This document shows positions 1-7,229 of a stretch of DNA of 14,847 bases, one piece after another. Both the position numbers and the translations under genes were made by a program. How positions within the stretch are numbered: position 1 is the first letter of the stretch; the number at the start of each line of letters is the position of its first letter. The stretch spans positions 1 to 14,847 of the forward strand of contig SBAT01000461.1 of NCBI GenBank assembly GCA_005240105.1, read 5' to 3'. Under the pieces are notes generated by a model. It was not told where the DNA came from. It saw only the letters and a program-made list of their open reading frames with translations, and did not search any database. This stretch comes from Chloroflexota bacterium (lineage in GTDB: Bacteria; Cyanobacteriota; Vampirovibrionia; Obscuribacterales; Obscuribacteraceae).

Positions 1-2
1 CC

Positions 3-1190
3 CTCGTAGCACCCAACCGCGTGCGGTTAAATGTAAATGCTATTAAAGAGGGTCACGGCAGCAGATTTCATGAAGTGGCAGCCACAACTGCCGGTGGAAT
101 GCTAGCCGGTATGACAAATGTTGGCTTTCGCTCGTTGCTGGACGGAAAAGCCATGAACCCACAAGATGCTTCCGAAACCTTCCTTGCCTATTCAGTATTG
201 GGTGCCGGTTATGGTGCCTATCGCGGTCTCAGTCGAACTGAAAAACCAATGGAACTTAAGCAAGAAGAAGCGACCGACAAACTTTTGGCAGTGAGAAGGA
301 CCCTGGAAAAGCCCAAGCGTTCCACAGAAGAAATGGCTAAGTGCACCAGACAAGAATGGAAAGCCGCCGTTAAACAAATGGATCAAAATATTTGTACCAA
401 TATTCGCGACAGTCAGCTGCCGCTGGATACGCAGCTTAGCCTGACCACATTGCATAAAACGCAATTTAATAGCCTCTTAGCTAACCCACGCAATAATCGA
501 GTACCGGAACCTTTTATTGAGCATGAGTTCGGCATGCAAGACCTGGTTGCCAACGCCATAAAACAAGAGCAAGTAGCCACTTCCCGACAGATCGAACAAT
601 CAATCACCAGACAAGCGTTAAATCGCTGGACAAAAAAGCCGGCACAAGAAATTTCAGAACAAGAACACCACAATCTGCCGGCAAAGCTTGACCAGGTTAA
701 TGCAGCAGAAAGCAAACTTCCGGCAACAGGCGAACAAAAGTCTTACAGCCAGGTGCCTGCAACCTTTGAGGACGCAACTCCACGAGATTTTCAATCTGCC
801 GCTACAACTGATTTGGTACCACAAGGTGCAGTTGACTTGCGTACGGGCTTTTTAGGAAACAGAATTAACACCACCAAGCTAGAGATGTCCAATGCGAAAA
901 GCACCGTCGCCAAACGAGCCAATATGAATACTGCTCGTCAGCAACAGAAGCAACAGCATGATCTGGCAGAGACCTTGTGCTCCGGTTTGGGTAAACTGAA
1001 GCTGACACATACCACATTTGAAAAATATGGACACACGCCCGAACAAGCAAATAGAAAAGCATTAGTCGATAGGATCACAACGACTTCTGACGAAACTGCT
1101 GCCGGAATAGGCAATGCCCAGGAATTAAACAAGGACAGGGCCAAACCATGGAATAATGAGGTCGATGAGCCTCCTACACCAGGTATCTAA
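3..1190 (+). CDS. C-terminal part of a large uncharacterised protein (5' end outside window)
   Basis: The reading frame is open to the left edge: the codons before the GTG at 21 contain no stop, and that GTG has no ribosome binding site, so the gene most likely begins upstream. About 395 residues are visible. The first ~70 include two glycine/alanine-rich, weakly hydrophobic stretches (about nt 78-135 and 177-232, the second ending in GAGYGAYRG). The rest is hydrophilic and rich in Q, K, T, A and E, with no cysteine-rich or catalytic motif I recognise, and looks partly disordered or helical. It stops 3 nt before the start of the reductase gene, so the two are probably co-transcribed. I do not recognise the family. 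A large surface or cytoplasmic scaffold protein is possible, but that is only a guess from composition. Confidence 0.75.
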   Translation, partial: LVAPNRVRLNVNAIKEGHGSRFHEVAATTAGGMLAGMTNVGFRSLLDGKAMNPQDASETFLAYSVLGAGYGAYRGLSRTEKPMELKQEEATDKLLAVRRTLEKPKRSTEEMAKCTRQEWKAAVKQMDQNICTNIRDSQLPLDTQLSLTTLHKTQFNSLLANPRNNRVPEPFIEHEFGMQDLVANAIKQEQVATSRQIEQSITRQALNRWTKKPAQEISEQEHHNLPAKLDQVNAAESKLPATGEQKSYSQVPATFEDATPRDFQSAATTDLVPQGAVDLRTGFLGNRINTTKLEMSNAKSTVAKRANMNTARQQQKQQHDLAETLCSGLGKLKLTHTTFEKYGHTPEQANRKALVDRITTTSDETAAGIGNAQELNKDRAKPWNNEVDEPPTPGI

Positions 1191-1193
1191 GTC

Positions 1194-2150
1194 TTGTCCC
1201 AAGGTATTGTCATCGGCGCAGGCAGCATGGGTCTGTTTTTACAGTACCTCGTCCAAGAATCCGCCGACACTTGTTTGCTTACCCGAGAAAGTTCCCTTCG
1301 AGCATTCGCCGAGGAACCTCTAAAAGTAACGGGTGCTCTGGAAGGCAACCTCAATATTAAGTGTCACTCTTGGGCCGATATGCCGGCACTAGAGGCGAAT
1401 GCTCCAATTTTTGTTGCCACTAAGGCTCACGAATTGCCCATGGTGTTGAAGGAATTGCTACCGCATATTCAGCCCAATAATCCAATTATTCTCATGCAAA
1501 ACGGACTGGGTATTTTGGATCAAGCAAGGGAAATCTTGCCGAAGAATCCCATTATCAGGTTGCTTTGCTACATTGGTGTGCGGAAAGTTTCTCCTGTTCA
1601 TATTCATGTGGCAGGCATTCACAAATACGAACTTGCCGGCAACAAATCAAATGCCGACTTTCTGCAAAACTGGCAAGAGATTCTAAAAAACAAAGGCGTA
1701 GATACTGCAGTAAGTTATGAGCCCTATGCCGCTGAATGGCAGAAGGCTTTGTGGAATTTGTCGATTAATGGTCTGTGTTCAATAGTAGATGAACCAAACG
1801 GAGCAATTGCCGACAGCCCCGAGCTAAATAAAATTGCCCGCGACATAGTTGCCGAGGCCGTAGAAATTGCCAAACTGGAAGGAATTCACCTGACAACAGA
1901 ACGTGTAGAGGATGTATTTAAATCTCTAGCAAGGACACGAACAAACATCAATGCTACACTCCAAGACCTTAGGGCAGGACGCCACCCCGAGCTGGAATTT
2001 CTCAACGGGGCCGTTGCAAAAATTGCTGAAAAACACGGGCGCCGCGCTCCGCTAAACGAAGCAGTTTTCAACCTGGTAACCTACCTGGAAAAGACGGGCA
2101 AGCGTAAGGAGATTTCTGATGGTGGAAGTTGCGGGCAAGCAAATTATTGA
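1194..2150 (+). CDS. Ketopantoate reductase-like (ApbA/PanE family) NAD(P)H-dependent reductase
   Basis: The 318-residue length is typical of the ApbA/PanE family, whose PanE reduces 2-dehydropantoate to pantoate in the cytoplasm. The N-terminal Rossmann fold shows GAGSMG at residues 8-13. Conserved family positions are Lys77 in ATKAHE, Asn103 in MQNGLG, the catalytic-type Lys184 in WQKALWN, and Glu266 in RHPELEFLNG. The position equal to substrate-binding Ser244 of E. coli PanE is Ala254 (NINATLQD against NISSMLQD). The TTG start lies 3 nt after the preceding stop, with only a weak AGG upstream, which suggests translational coupling; it places the first beta strand where the family expects it. 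The last 32 bp overlap the next gene. Because it sits with ring-opening and ureido-acid enzymes, and because of the Ser-to-Ala change, I infer it reduces a different 2-oxo or semialdehyde acid, but a true PanE is not excluded. Confidence 0.88.
   Translation: MSQGIVIGAGSMGLFLQYLVQESADTCLLTRESSLRAFAEEPLKVTGALEGNLNIKCHSWADMPALEANAPIFVATKAHELPMVLKELLPHIQPNNPIILMQNGLGILDQAREILPKNPIIRLLCYIGVRKVSPVHIHVAGIHKYELAGNKSNADFLQNWQEILKNKGVDTAVSYEPYAAEWQKALWNLSINGLCSIVDEPNGAIADSPELNKIARDIVAEAVEIAKLEGIHLTTERVEDVFKSLARTRTNINATLQDLRAGRHPELEFLNGAVAKIAEKHGRRAPLNEAVFNLVTYLEKTGKRKEISDGGSCGQANY
2106..2111 (+). promoter_or_regulatory. Ribosome binding site AAGGAG for the AllA-type gene
   Basis: A strong Shine-Dalgarno sequence lies 7 nt before the ATG at 2119, inside the coding sequence of the reductase gene. 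It decides the start of the next gene and shows that the 32 bp gene overlap is real and not a start-site error. Confidence 0.8.
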
Positions 2151-2694
2151 AGTACCGGTGATTGAAGCAACACCGGAGAACACTAAAGATTTCGGTTTGT
2201 TTATCGGCACGGCCGTACCAAATGCCGGTCTAACCATTCCGTTTTACAAAGGATCGGTCGAAGAAGGTTTCAATATCCCATTTGAATGTCAAGGGAATGC
2301 CGTCATCCGTACAGCACGCATTCATAAGCGCTCCAGCGAAGTAACCTGGCTTGAGCGTCACGTTGAAATGACGCAATTGTTTATCGGCTTGGGCGATCAA
2401 CCGTTCGCCATGGTTCTTGGCAAACCAAACCACGAACAGAATGGCGATGTGCCTGATCTTGCCGAAGTGAAGTGTTTTGTTTTCCCACCTGGCCACGGCA
2501 TTATGCTCTGGTTAGGCACATGGCACGATTTCCCACTCTGCGTAAAAGAGCCGGTAACTTGCATGACGGCTAATTCGCCCGATGTGGTGAAAGCGCTTGC
2601 CTCAATGAAAACAGCATCAGAAATGAATCAGGGCGACGTCTACAAGATTGATATCAAGGCGCGCACTGGTAAAACTTTGAACGTAAGTCTGTAA
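2119..2694 (+). CDS. Ureidoglycolate lyase (AllA) family protein
   Basis: AllA cleaves ureidoglycolate to glyoxylate and urea, the last ureide step of allantoin breakdown. This 191-residue cupin-like protein is longer than the usual ~160 residues. It shows family signatures: LERH followed five residues later by Gln (residues 78-86), a hydrophobic strand QPFAMVLG (94-101), PPGHGIMLWLGTWHDFPL (123-140; compare PGQGVxxxxGxWHHPL in AllA), and a C-terminal strand YKIDI. The start ATG has a strong AAGGAG 7 nt upstream within the reductase gene, and the ring-opening amidohydrolase starts 20 nt downstream. No allantoinase or allantoicase is visible here, so the substrate may be another ureido acid, for instance the product of the neighbouring ring-opening enzyme. 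Membership in the AllA superfamily is fairly secure; the substrate is inferred. Confidence 0.82.
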   Translation: MVEVAGKQIIEVPVIEATPENTKDFGLFIGTAVPNAGLTIPFYKGSVEEGFNIPFECQGNAVIRTARIHKRSSEVTWLERHVEMTQLFIGLGDQPFAMVLGKPNHEQNGDVPDLAEVKCFVFPPGHGIMLWLGTWHDFPLCVKEPVTCMTANSPDVVKALASMKTASEMNQGDVYKIDIKARTGKTLNVSL

Positions 2695-2714
2695 GAGAAA
2701 GCTGAAGGTTCGAC

Positions 2715-3815
2715 GTGCAAGTCAAAGCGATCAAGATTGCCACCAGCAATCCTGCCGATGTTAGTCAACTGACACGATACATGGACGACGGGATAATCGA
2801 TCCTGCCGAAGTAATTTGTATTATTGGGAAAACGGAAGGCAATGGCGGTCGCAATGATTTCACGCGCGATCTGGCAATGCTAGCTTTTGAGTCTTTGTTT
2901 TCCGAGAAGCTGGGAATTTCTCGTCAAGAAATTGTCGACCGCATCATCTTTTCACTTTCCGGTGGCTGCGAAGGTGTAGTTAGTCCACACATCGTTGTCT
3001 TCTCCAAATCCGGTGAACCAGCTAAAGAGAAGAACAAGGAAAAGAGACTGGCGGTAGGTACCGGCTTCACTCGCGCTTTTGCTCCCAATGAAATTGGCCG
3101 CATGGCACAGGTCGAAGAGACAGCACGCGTGATAATGCAAATTGTCAGCGACCTAAAAGTAGATTCCAACAGCGATGTACACTTCATTCAAATGAAGGGA
3201 GCAATCCCCAAATTTACTTATGAAGAAGGACTTGCCGCAGCCAAAGCCGGCAAACCAATTCGATCCGACATGATCTTCTCTCGCGGAGCATCGGCATTGG
3301 CTGCTGCCTTAGCTTTGGGTGAAGTTGATGCTGCGCAATTGAATGACGACATCATTTGCAATGACTGGAATTTATTTTCTTCCACAGCTTCTTGTTCAGC
3401 AAAGCCGGGACTTGAACGCACCGAAATTATGGTTATGGCCAACAGTCCCTATTGGGATGGCGACCTAATGATTGAACACGGCATCTTAAAAGACATGCTC
3501 GATACCAAGTCCATCATTGATGTTTTAGCCAAATTGAAAATAAATTGCGATTTGCAGCTAACTCCAAAACAAGCCGAAAAAATTGTTGGTGTATTCGCCA
3601 AGTCAGAAGCTGATCCCAGAGGCACAATTCACGGCAGACGCGCAACGATGCTTACGGACGACGATATCAGCGACACACGTTATTCGCGCTGTGTTCTAGG
3701 AGCGGTATTGTCCAGTGTCCTCTACGATCCCGCAATTTACATAAGCACACGCGCCGAGCATCACGGACCAGCCGGAGGCGGCACACTTGCCATAATCGCT
3801 AAGCAAGACAAATAA
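2715..3815 (+). CDS. Ring-opening amidohydrolase, barbiturase / cyanuric acid hydrolase (AtzD) family
   Basis: Members hydrolyse a cyclic imide bond: barbiturate to ureidomalonate, or cyanurate to carboxybiuret. At 366 residues the length fits the family. The three-fold repeat architecture is visible as three Lys/Ser pairs: Lys39 (GKTEGNGGRNDFTR) with Ser82 (SGGCEGVVSPH), Lys161 (HFIQMKGAIP) with a serine in SSTASCSA (222-229), and Lys296 (FAKSEADPRGTIHGRR) with Ser344 (YISTRAEHHGPAGGG). The RGASAL segment of the second repeat is at 190-195. The GTG start has GAAGG six nt upstream, and the fused hydrolase/ThDP gene begins 10 nt after the stop. Family assignment is strong. Substrate is uncertain: the region after the second serine (SAKPGLERTE) departs from the SAGxEL I recall for characterised members, so neither barbiturate nor cyanurate should be assumed. 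Confidence 0.93.
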   Translation: MQVKAIKIATSNPADVSQLTRYMDDGIIDPAEVICIIGKTEGNGGRNDFTRDLAMLAFESLFSEKLGISRQEIVDRIIFSLSGGCEGVVSPHIVVFSKSGEPAKEKNKEKRLAVGTGFTRAFAPNEIGRMAQVEETARVIMQIVSDLKVDSNSDVHFIQMKGAIPKFTYEEGLAAAKAGKPIRSDMIFSRGASALAAALALGEVDAAQLNDDIICNDWNLFSSTASCSAKPGLERTEIMVMANSPYWDGDLMIEHGILKDMLDTKSIIDVLAKLKINCDLQLTPKQAEKIVGVFAKSEADPRGTIHGRRATMLTDDDISDTRYSRCVLGAVLSSVLYDPAIYISTRAEHHGPAGGGTLAIIAKQDK

Positions 3816-3825
3816 GGGCAACGCA

Positions 3826-6408
3826 ATGACAATGCAATTGAACAAAGCAATTGGCTTCACAAGCAAAATGATCAAACTGCCGACAGGGGCAGAACTCTTA
3901 ATAGCAGAGGCTGGTCATAGTGATGAACTTGTACTTTTCCTGCATGCAGTAGGTGGCGATCATCGTTCATGGGCAAATCAGATGTCGGCACTTGCCGGGC
4001 AAGGGTACAAGTGCATAGCCGTTGATTTTCGTGGTCACGGACAGTCGAAGTTTCCCGGCAAAGATGTATACGAGCAGGTTACAGTTGAGGCTTTTGCTGA
4101 AGACATCGTCAGCTTAATCTCTGGATTGGGCTTCAGTAAAGCACACTTAGTCGGTCTATCTATGGGTGGCATCGTCGCACTGAATATCTTCAAACAGAAG
4201 AAGGCAGCGGTACAGTCTCTCACGTTAGCCAATACTTGGTCCTTTAACCCCGAAGCGCAAGGCAAAATTGCCTTCATGAAAGAACGCCTGTCCGGGATGA
4301 CTATGAAAGAAAGTGCAGCCTCACTCATTCCCGACTTATTTGCTTCCGGAACCGACAAGAAAATTGTTGCCGAAGCAGTGGAAATTGAAGGGTCTAAGGA
4401 CAAAGATGTATTTCTCTCCTCCTGGACTTCGATGTTTGCCAATGACTACAGACCTGTGGTGTCTGCAATAGATGTTCCCGTCTTGCTTATTGGCGGCAGT
4501 GAAGACAAGATAACTCCGACGGATCCACTGCTTAGCAATATTCACAAACAACTTCCCAGTTCACAGTTAGCCAACATCGAAGGAGCCGGACATTTCTCCA
4601 ATCTCGATAAACCGGAAGTGTTCAACAAGCTTCTATTGACCCATTTACGCCGCGGACGCGTGACCAGTGGACAAAAATTAAGTACGCCTGCCACAAATAC
4701 CTTGCAAGCAGAAACTGTCGCTCAGGGATTGATGGCACTTTTAAACAAGCGGGGAATCAAATACTTCTTCTCCAACTCAGGCACTGATTTCACACCAATT
4801 ATCGATGCCCTGGCTCGCTATAGCGATGACCCCTCCTTCAAGATGCAAGACATTATCGTGCCACATGAAAATACAGCTATTGCCATGGCCCATGGTTATT
4901 TCCTCTTATCAGGACAACCACAAGCAGTAATGGCTCACGTGAATGTAGGCACGGCAAACATGGGTTTAGGAATAATCAACGCCAGTCGCAGTCACATACC
5001 AATGTTGGTCCTAGCTGGCGCAAGTCCCTGGCACGAACAAGCAGTTGATGGCTGCCGCACCAATTTCGTACAGTGGGGACAAGATACATTCGACCAAGCA
5101 GGCTACTTCCGCGAATTTACAAAATGGGAGTATGAAATCAAAGGGGCTACCAATTTAGAAACTGTCGTTGACCGGGCTTTAGCCATAAGCAAAAGCGACC
5201 CGGCAGGGCCAGTCTACCTGACACTGCCCAAAGAAGCTCTGTGCGAAAGAATCGACTCTCTAACATATTCAGATCCACCACGCCAGCAACCAGCTGCCCC
5301 CACTGAGCCGATACAAGAAGCAATTGATCAGGCAGCCAAAGCAATTGCCCAAGCCAAGAAGCCGTTAATAATTACAGCCGAACTTGGTCGCTATCAAGGT
5401 GGTGTAGAAGCACTGTCACTTCTAGCAGCAAGACATGCCATAGGCGTCGTCGAGCACGGCAAGCACAATTTCTTCAATTTGCCGACCAGTCATCCTATGC
5501 ACCTGGGCTTTAACCCATCACCGCATGTAGAAGAGGCAGATCTAATCATCAGCATCGAAAGTCATGTGCCTTGGATCCCAGCTCTGAGCAAAATGAAGAA
5601 GCCGATGGAAAGATCGGTACCACTGATTCAAATCGGTGTCGATCCTCTGGTAAGCGATATTCCCATGCGTAGTTTTCCAGTAGACATAGCCCTTGCAGGT
5701 AATCCAACGCAAACACTAAGGCGACTAATTGCCGCTCTGGACAAATTAGATGCAAACAAAACTCGCTTTGAGGATAATGAAAGCGAGCATAAGAAGATCT
5801 TTGAAATCGCCCGAAGAGAAGCAGCGGCTGATGCGAAATTAACTAAAATCAGCAAGCGTTATCTTTCCTACTGCGTGGGAGAAGTGGTAGACGACAATGC
5901 CGTCATTTTCAATGAATACAATCTCGACCCGACCCTAGTACCAAGACACTTGCCTGATAGTTGGTTTGAAAACTCAATTGCCAGTGGATTAGGCTGGTCA
6001 CTAGGAGCAGCCCTTGGAGCACAACTTGCCGCTCCTGAACAAACCATGATTGTCACACTAGGCGACGGCAGTTATCTATTTAACACTCCATTGTCAGCGC
6101 ACTACGTGGCCTCCGCCTACAATCTGCCAATCGTAATTGTTATCTTCAATGACAGCGCCTGGTCAACAATCAAGAAGTCTTACCTGGGTACATCCAAAGA
6201 CAGATGGGCCGAGAAGAAAGGTAAATTCCCCTTGTGCGATTTCGACATCAATATTTCCTTTGAGAAATTAGCCGAAGCAACAGGCGGCATCGGACTAAAG
6301 GTTAATCAACCAGGCGATTTAATTGCTACTCTAAAGCAAGCAATTAAGATCTCCCGCAACGATAAGAAGCATGTATTGGTGAATGTTATCTGTGAAAGAG
6401 ACGTCTAA
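3826..6408 (+). CDS. Fusion of alpha/beta hydrolase (enol-lactonase-like) and ThDP-dependent decarboxylase/synthase-like enzyme
   Basis: Two complete enzymes are joined in 860 residues. Residues 1-275 form an alpha/beta hydrolase resembling 3-oxoadipate enol-lactonases: oxyanion segment LHAVGG (39-44), nucleophile elbow GLSMGG with Ser112, acid Asp227 (GGSEDK) and His256 (GAGHFSN). After a ~20-residue linker, residues ~298-470 are the ThDP pyrimidine-binding domain with the cofactor-activating Glu348 (PHENTA). Residues ~496-640 are the central domain. Residues ~676-855 are the diphosphate-binding domain with GDG at 746-748 and its partner Asn775 (FND), 26 residues later, as in the acetolactate synthase / benzoylformate decarboxylase superfamily. 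No frame break separates the halves. The ATG has AAGGG 7 nt upstream. It probably processes a 2-oxo acid made further up the same pathway, with the hydrolase opening a lactone or cleaving an ester, amide or C-C bond. Reaction unknown. Confidence 0.92.
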   Translation: MTMQLNKAIGFTSKMIKLPTGAELLIAEAGHSDELVLFLHAVGGDHRSWANQMSALAGQGYKCIAVDFRGHGQSKFPGKDVYEQVTVEAFAEDIVSLISGLGFSKAHLVGLSMGGIVALNIFKQKKAAVQSLTLANTWSFNPEAQGKIAFMKERLSGMTMKESAASLIPDLFASGTDKKIVAEAVEIEGSKDKDVFLSSWTSMFANDYRPVVSAIDVPVLLIGGSEDKITPTDPLLSNIHKQLPSSQLANIEGAGHFSNLDKPEVFNKLLLTHLRRGRVTSGQKLSTPATNTLQAETVAQGLMALLNKRGIKYFFSNSGTDFTPIIDALARYSDDPSFKMQDIIVPHENTAIAMAHGYFLLSGQPQAVMAHVNVGTANMGLGIINASRSHIPMLVLAGASPWHEQAVDGCRTNFVQWGQDTFDQAGYFREFTKWEYEIKGATNLETVVDRALAISKSDPAGPVYLTLPKEALCERIDSLTYSDPPRQQPAAPTEPIQEAIDQAAKAIAQAKKPLIITAELGRYQGGVEALSLLAARHAIGVVEHGKHNFFNLPTSHPMHLGFNPSPHVEEADLIISIESHVPWIPALSKMKKPMERSVPLIQIGVDPLVSDIPMRSFPVDIALAGNPTQTLRRLIAALDKLDANKTRFEDNESEHKKIFEIARREAAADAKLTKISKRYLSYCVGEVVDDNAVIFNEYNLDPTLVPRHLPDSWFENSIASGLGWSLGAALGAQLAAPEQTMIVTLGDGSYLFNTPLSAHYVASAYNLPIVIVIFNDSAWSTIKKSYLGTSKDRWAEKKGKFPLCDFDINISFEKLAEATGGIGLKVNQPGDLIATLKQAIKISRNDKKHVLVNVICERDV

Positions 6409-6444
6409 AGTCACCGCTGAGATAATATTGATTGAGAGAACACA

Positions 6445-6510
6445 ATGTTAAAGAGAATCACCGTTCTGAAAGCAGCTTGTTTGACGCTTTCAATATTTGC
6501 ATCGAGTTAA
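6445..6510 (+). other. 21-codon signal-peptide-like ORF, possibly the displaced 5' end of the TPR gene
   Basis: An ATG preceded by GAGAGAA opens a short frame whose product looks like a Sec signal peptide: n-region MLKR, hydrophobic core with ITVLKAACLTLSIFA, then a stop (TAA, 6508-6510). The TPR gene begins 1 nt later in another frame. The TPR frame is open back to 6485, so a single-base shift between 6485 and 6507 would fuse the signal peptide to the TPR protein. Either the gene has a frameshift (a mutation or an assembly error), or this is a coupled leader. I favour a frameshift, since a bare signal peptide has no obvious use. Confidence 0.45.
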
Positions 6511-6511
6511 C

Positions 6512-7228
6512 ATGGCAAGCACAAAACAAAACCTCAAATACGTGCAGGCTTTCTACGAAGCCAACGGACAGGATTATGGTGAGCCGGCAGACTATACCTG
6601 GCACCAGTTTATTCTGACTAAGGAATTGCAAGACAAAGAGGATACGCTAGGAGCTGATAGCGGCAAGTTATCCGACACGTTGCACAAGCTAGCCCTCACT
6701 TACTTCGCTCAAGGTGAATTTGAACAGGCTGAAGATCACTGGCAACGAGTACATAAATTGCAGGAAGAGCATTTACCCAAAGATGACCCGGCATTGCTGG
6801 AAACAAAACGTTGTCTGGCAATTCTCATCTACTACCCTCTAAATAAGAAAGAAAGAGCGGAGGAATTATTAAATGAGATTGCTGAGCGTAACAAGATATT
6901 TCTGGCCGAGACATTAAATGACTTGTCGGCAATTTATGTACAGCAAAAGGACTTTGCCAAGGCAGTAAAGGTGTATGAAAGAGCTGTCGGTATCTGGCAA
7001 GAAGAGTTAGGTTTCGAGCATCAGGCTGTACCGGACATGCTCGACAACCTTGCCTCACTCTATTACCACCAGGGCAATTTTGACAAAGCCAGCAGGATAT
7101 CAACCCAGGCTCTTGACCTCGCTCATAAAGTTCTTGGCGCCGAACACCCTGGAACCATTAAAATAAGCAATAACTATGCGATTATGAATAAGGCAGGAAC
7201 TACCGATTTTGCTGGAGGGACGACTTAA
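6512..7228 (+). CDS. TPR-repeat protein (kinesin-light-chain-like repeats)
   Basis: The 238-residue product from ATG 6512 is mostly tetratricopeptide repeats of the ~42-residue type. Clear repeats lie near residues 55-92 (LALTYFAQGEFEQAEDHW), 134-172 (LSAIYVQQKDFAKAVKVYERA) and 176-214 (LASLYYHQGNFDKASRIS). A degenerate one lies between the first two, and a partial one (HPGTIKISNNYA) comes near the end. Such repeats usually mediate protein-protein contacts. The ATG has no good Shine-Dalgarno; a TTG at 6497 in frame is an alternative. The signal-peptide-like reading frame at 6445-6510 just upstream suggests the original protein may have been exported. The stop is 1 nt before the methyltransferase ATG, so the two are translationally linked. 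Specific function is unknown. Confidence 0.82.
   Translation: MASTKQNLKYVQAFYEANGQDYGEPADYTWHQFILTKELQDKEDTLGADSGKLSDTLHKLALTYFAQGEFEQAEDHWQRVHKLQEEHLPKDDPALLETKRCLAILIYYPLNKKERAEELLNEIAERNKIFLAETLNDLSAIYVQQKDFAKAVKVYERAVGIWQEELGFEHQAVPDMLDNLASLYYHQGNFDKASRISTQALDLAHKVLGAEHPGTIKISNNYAIMNKAGTTDFAGGTT
7214..7219 (+). promoter_or_regulatory. Ribosome binding site GGAGGG for the exported methyltransferase
   Basis: GGAGGG lies 10 nt before the ATG at 7230, within the last codons of the TPR gene. It supports ATG 7230 over the in-frame TTG at 7209, which would put extra residues in front of the signal peptide. Confidence 0.7.
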
Positions 7229-7229
7229 T

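Noticed and set aside
4035..4442. A 135-codon - strand frame within the hydrolase half of the fusion gene
   Set aside because: It lies opposite conserved catalytic motifs of the alpha/beta hydrolase and shows no domain of its own.
3826..6408. The possibility that the fusion gene is glyoxylate carboligase with an extra domain
   Set aside because: Glyoxylate carboligase lacks the cofactor-activating Glu, which is present here as Glu348, and has no hydrolase domain.
7209..7229. TTG start for the methyltransferase
   Set aside because: It adds seven residues before a typical signal peptide and overlaps the TPR gene; GGAGGG favours ATG 7230.
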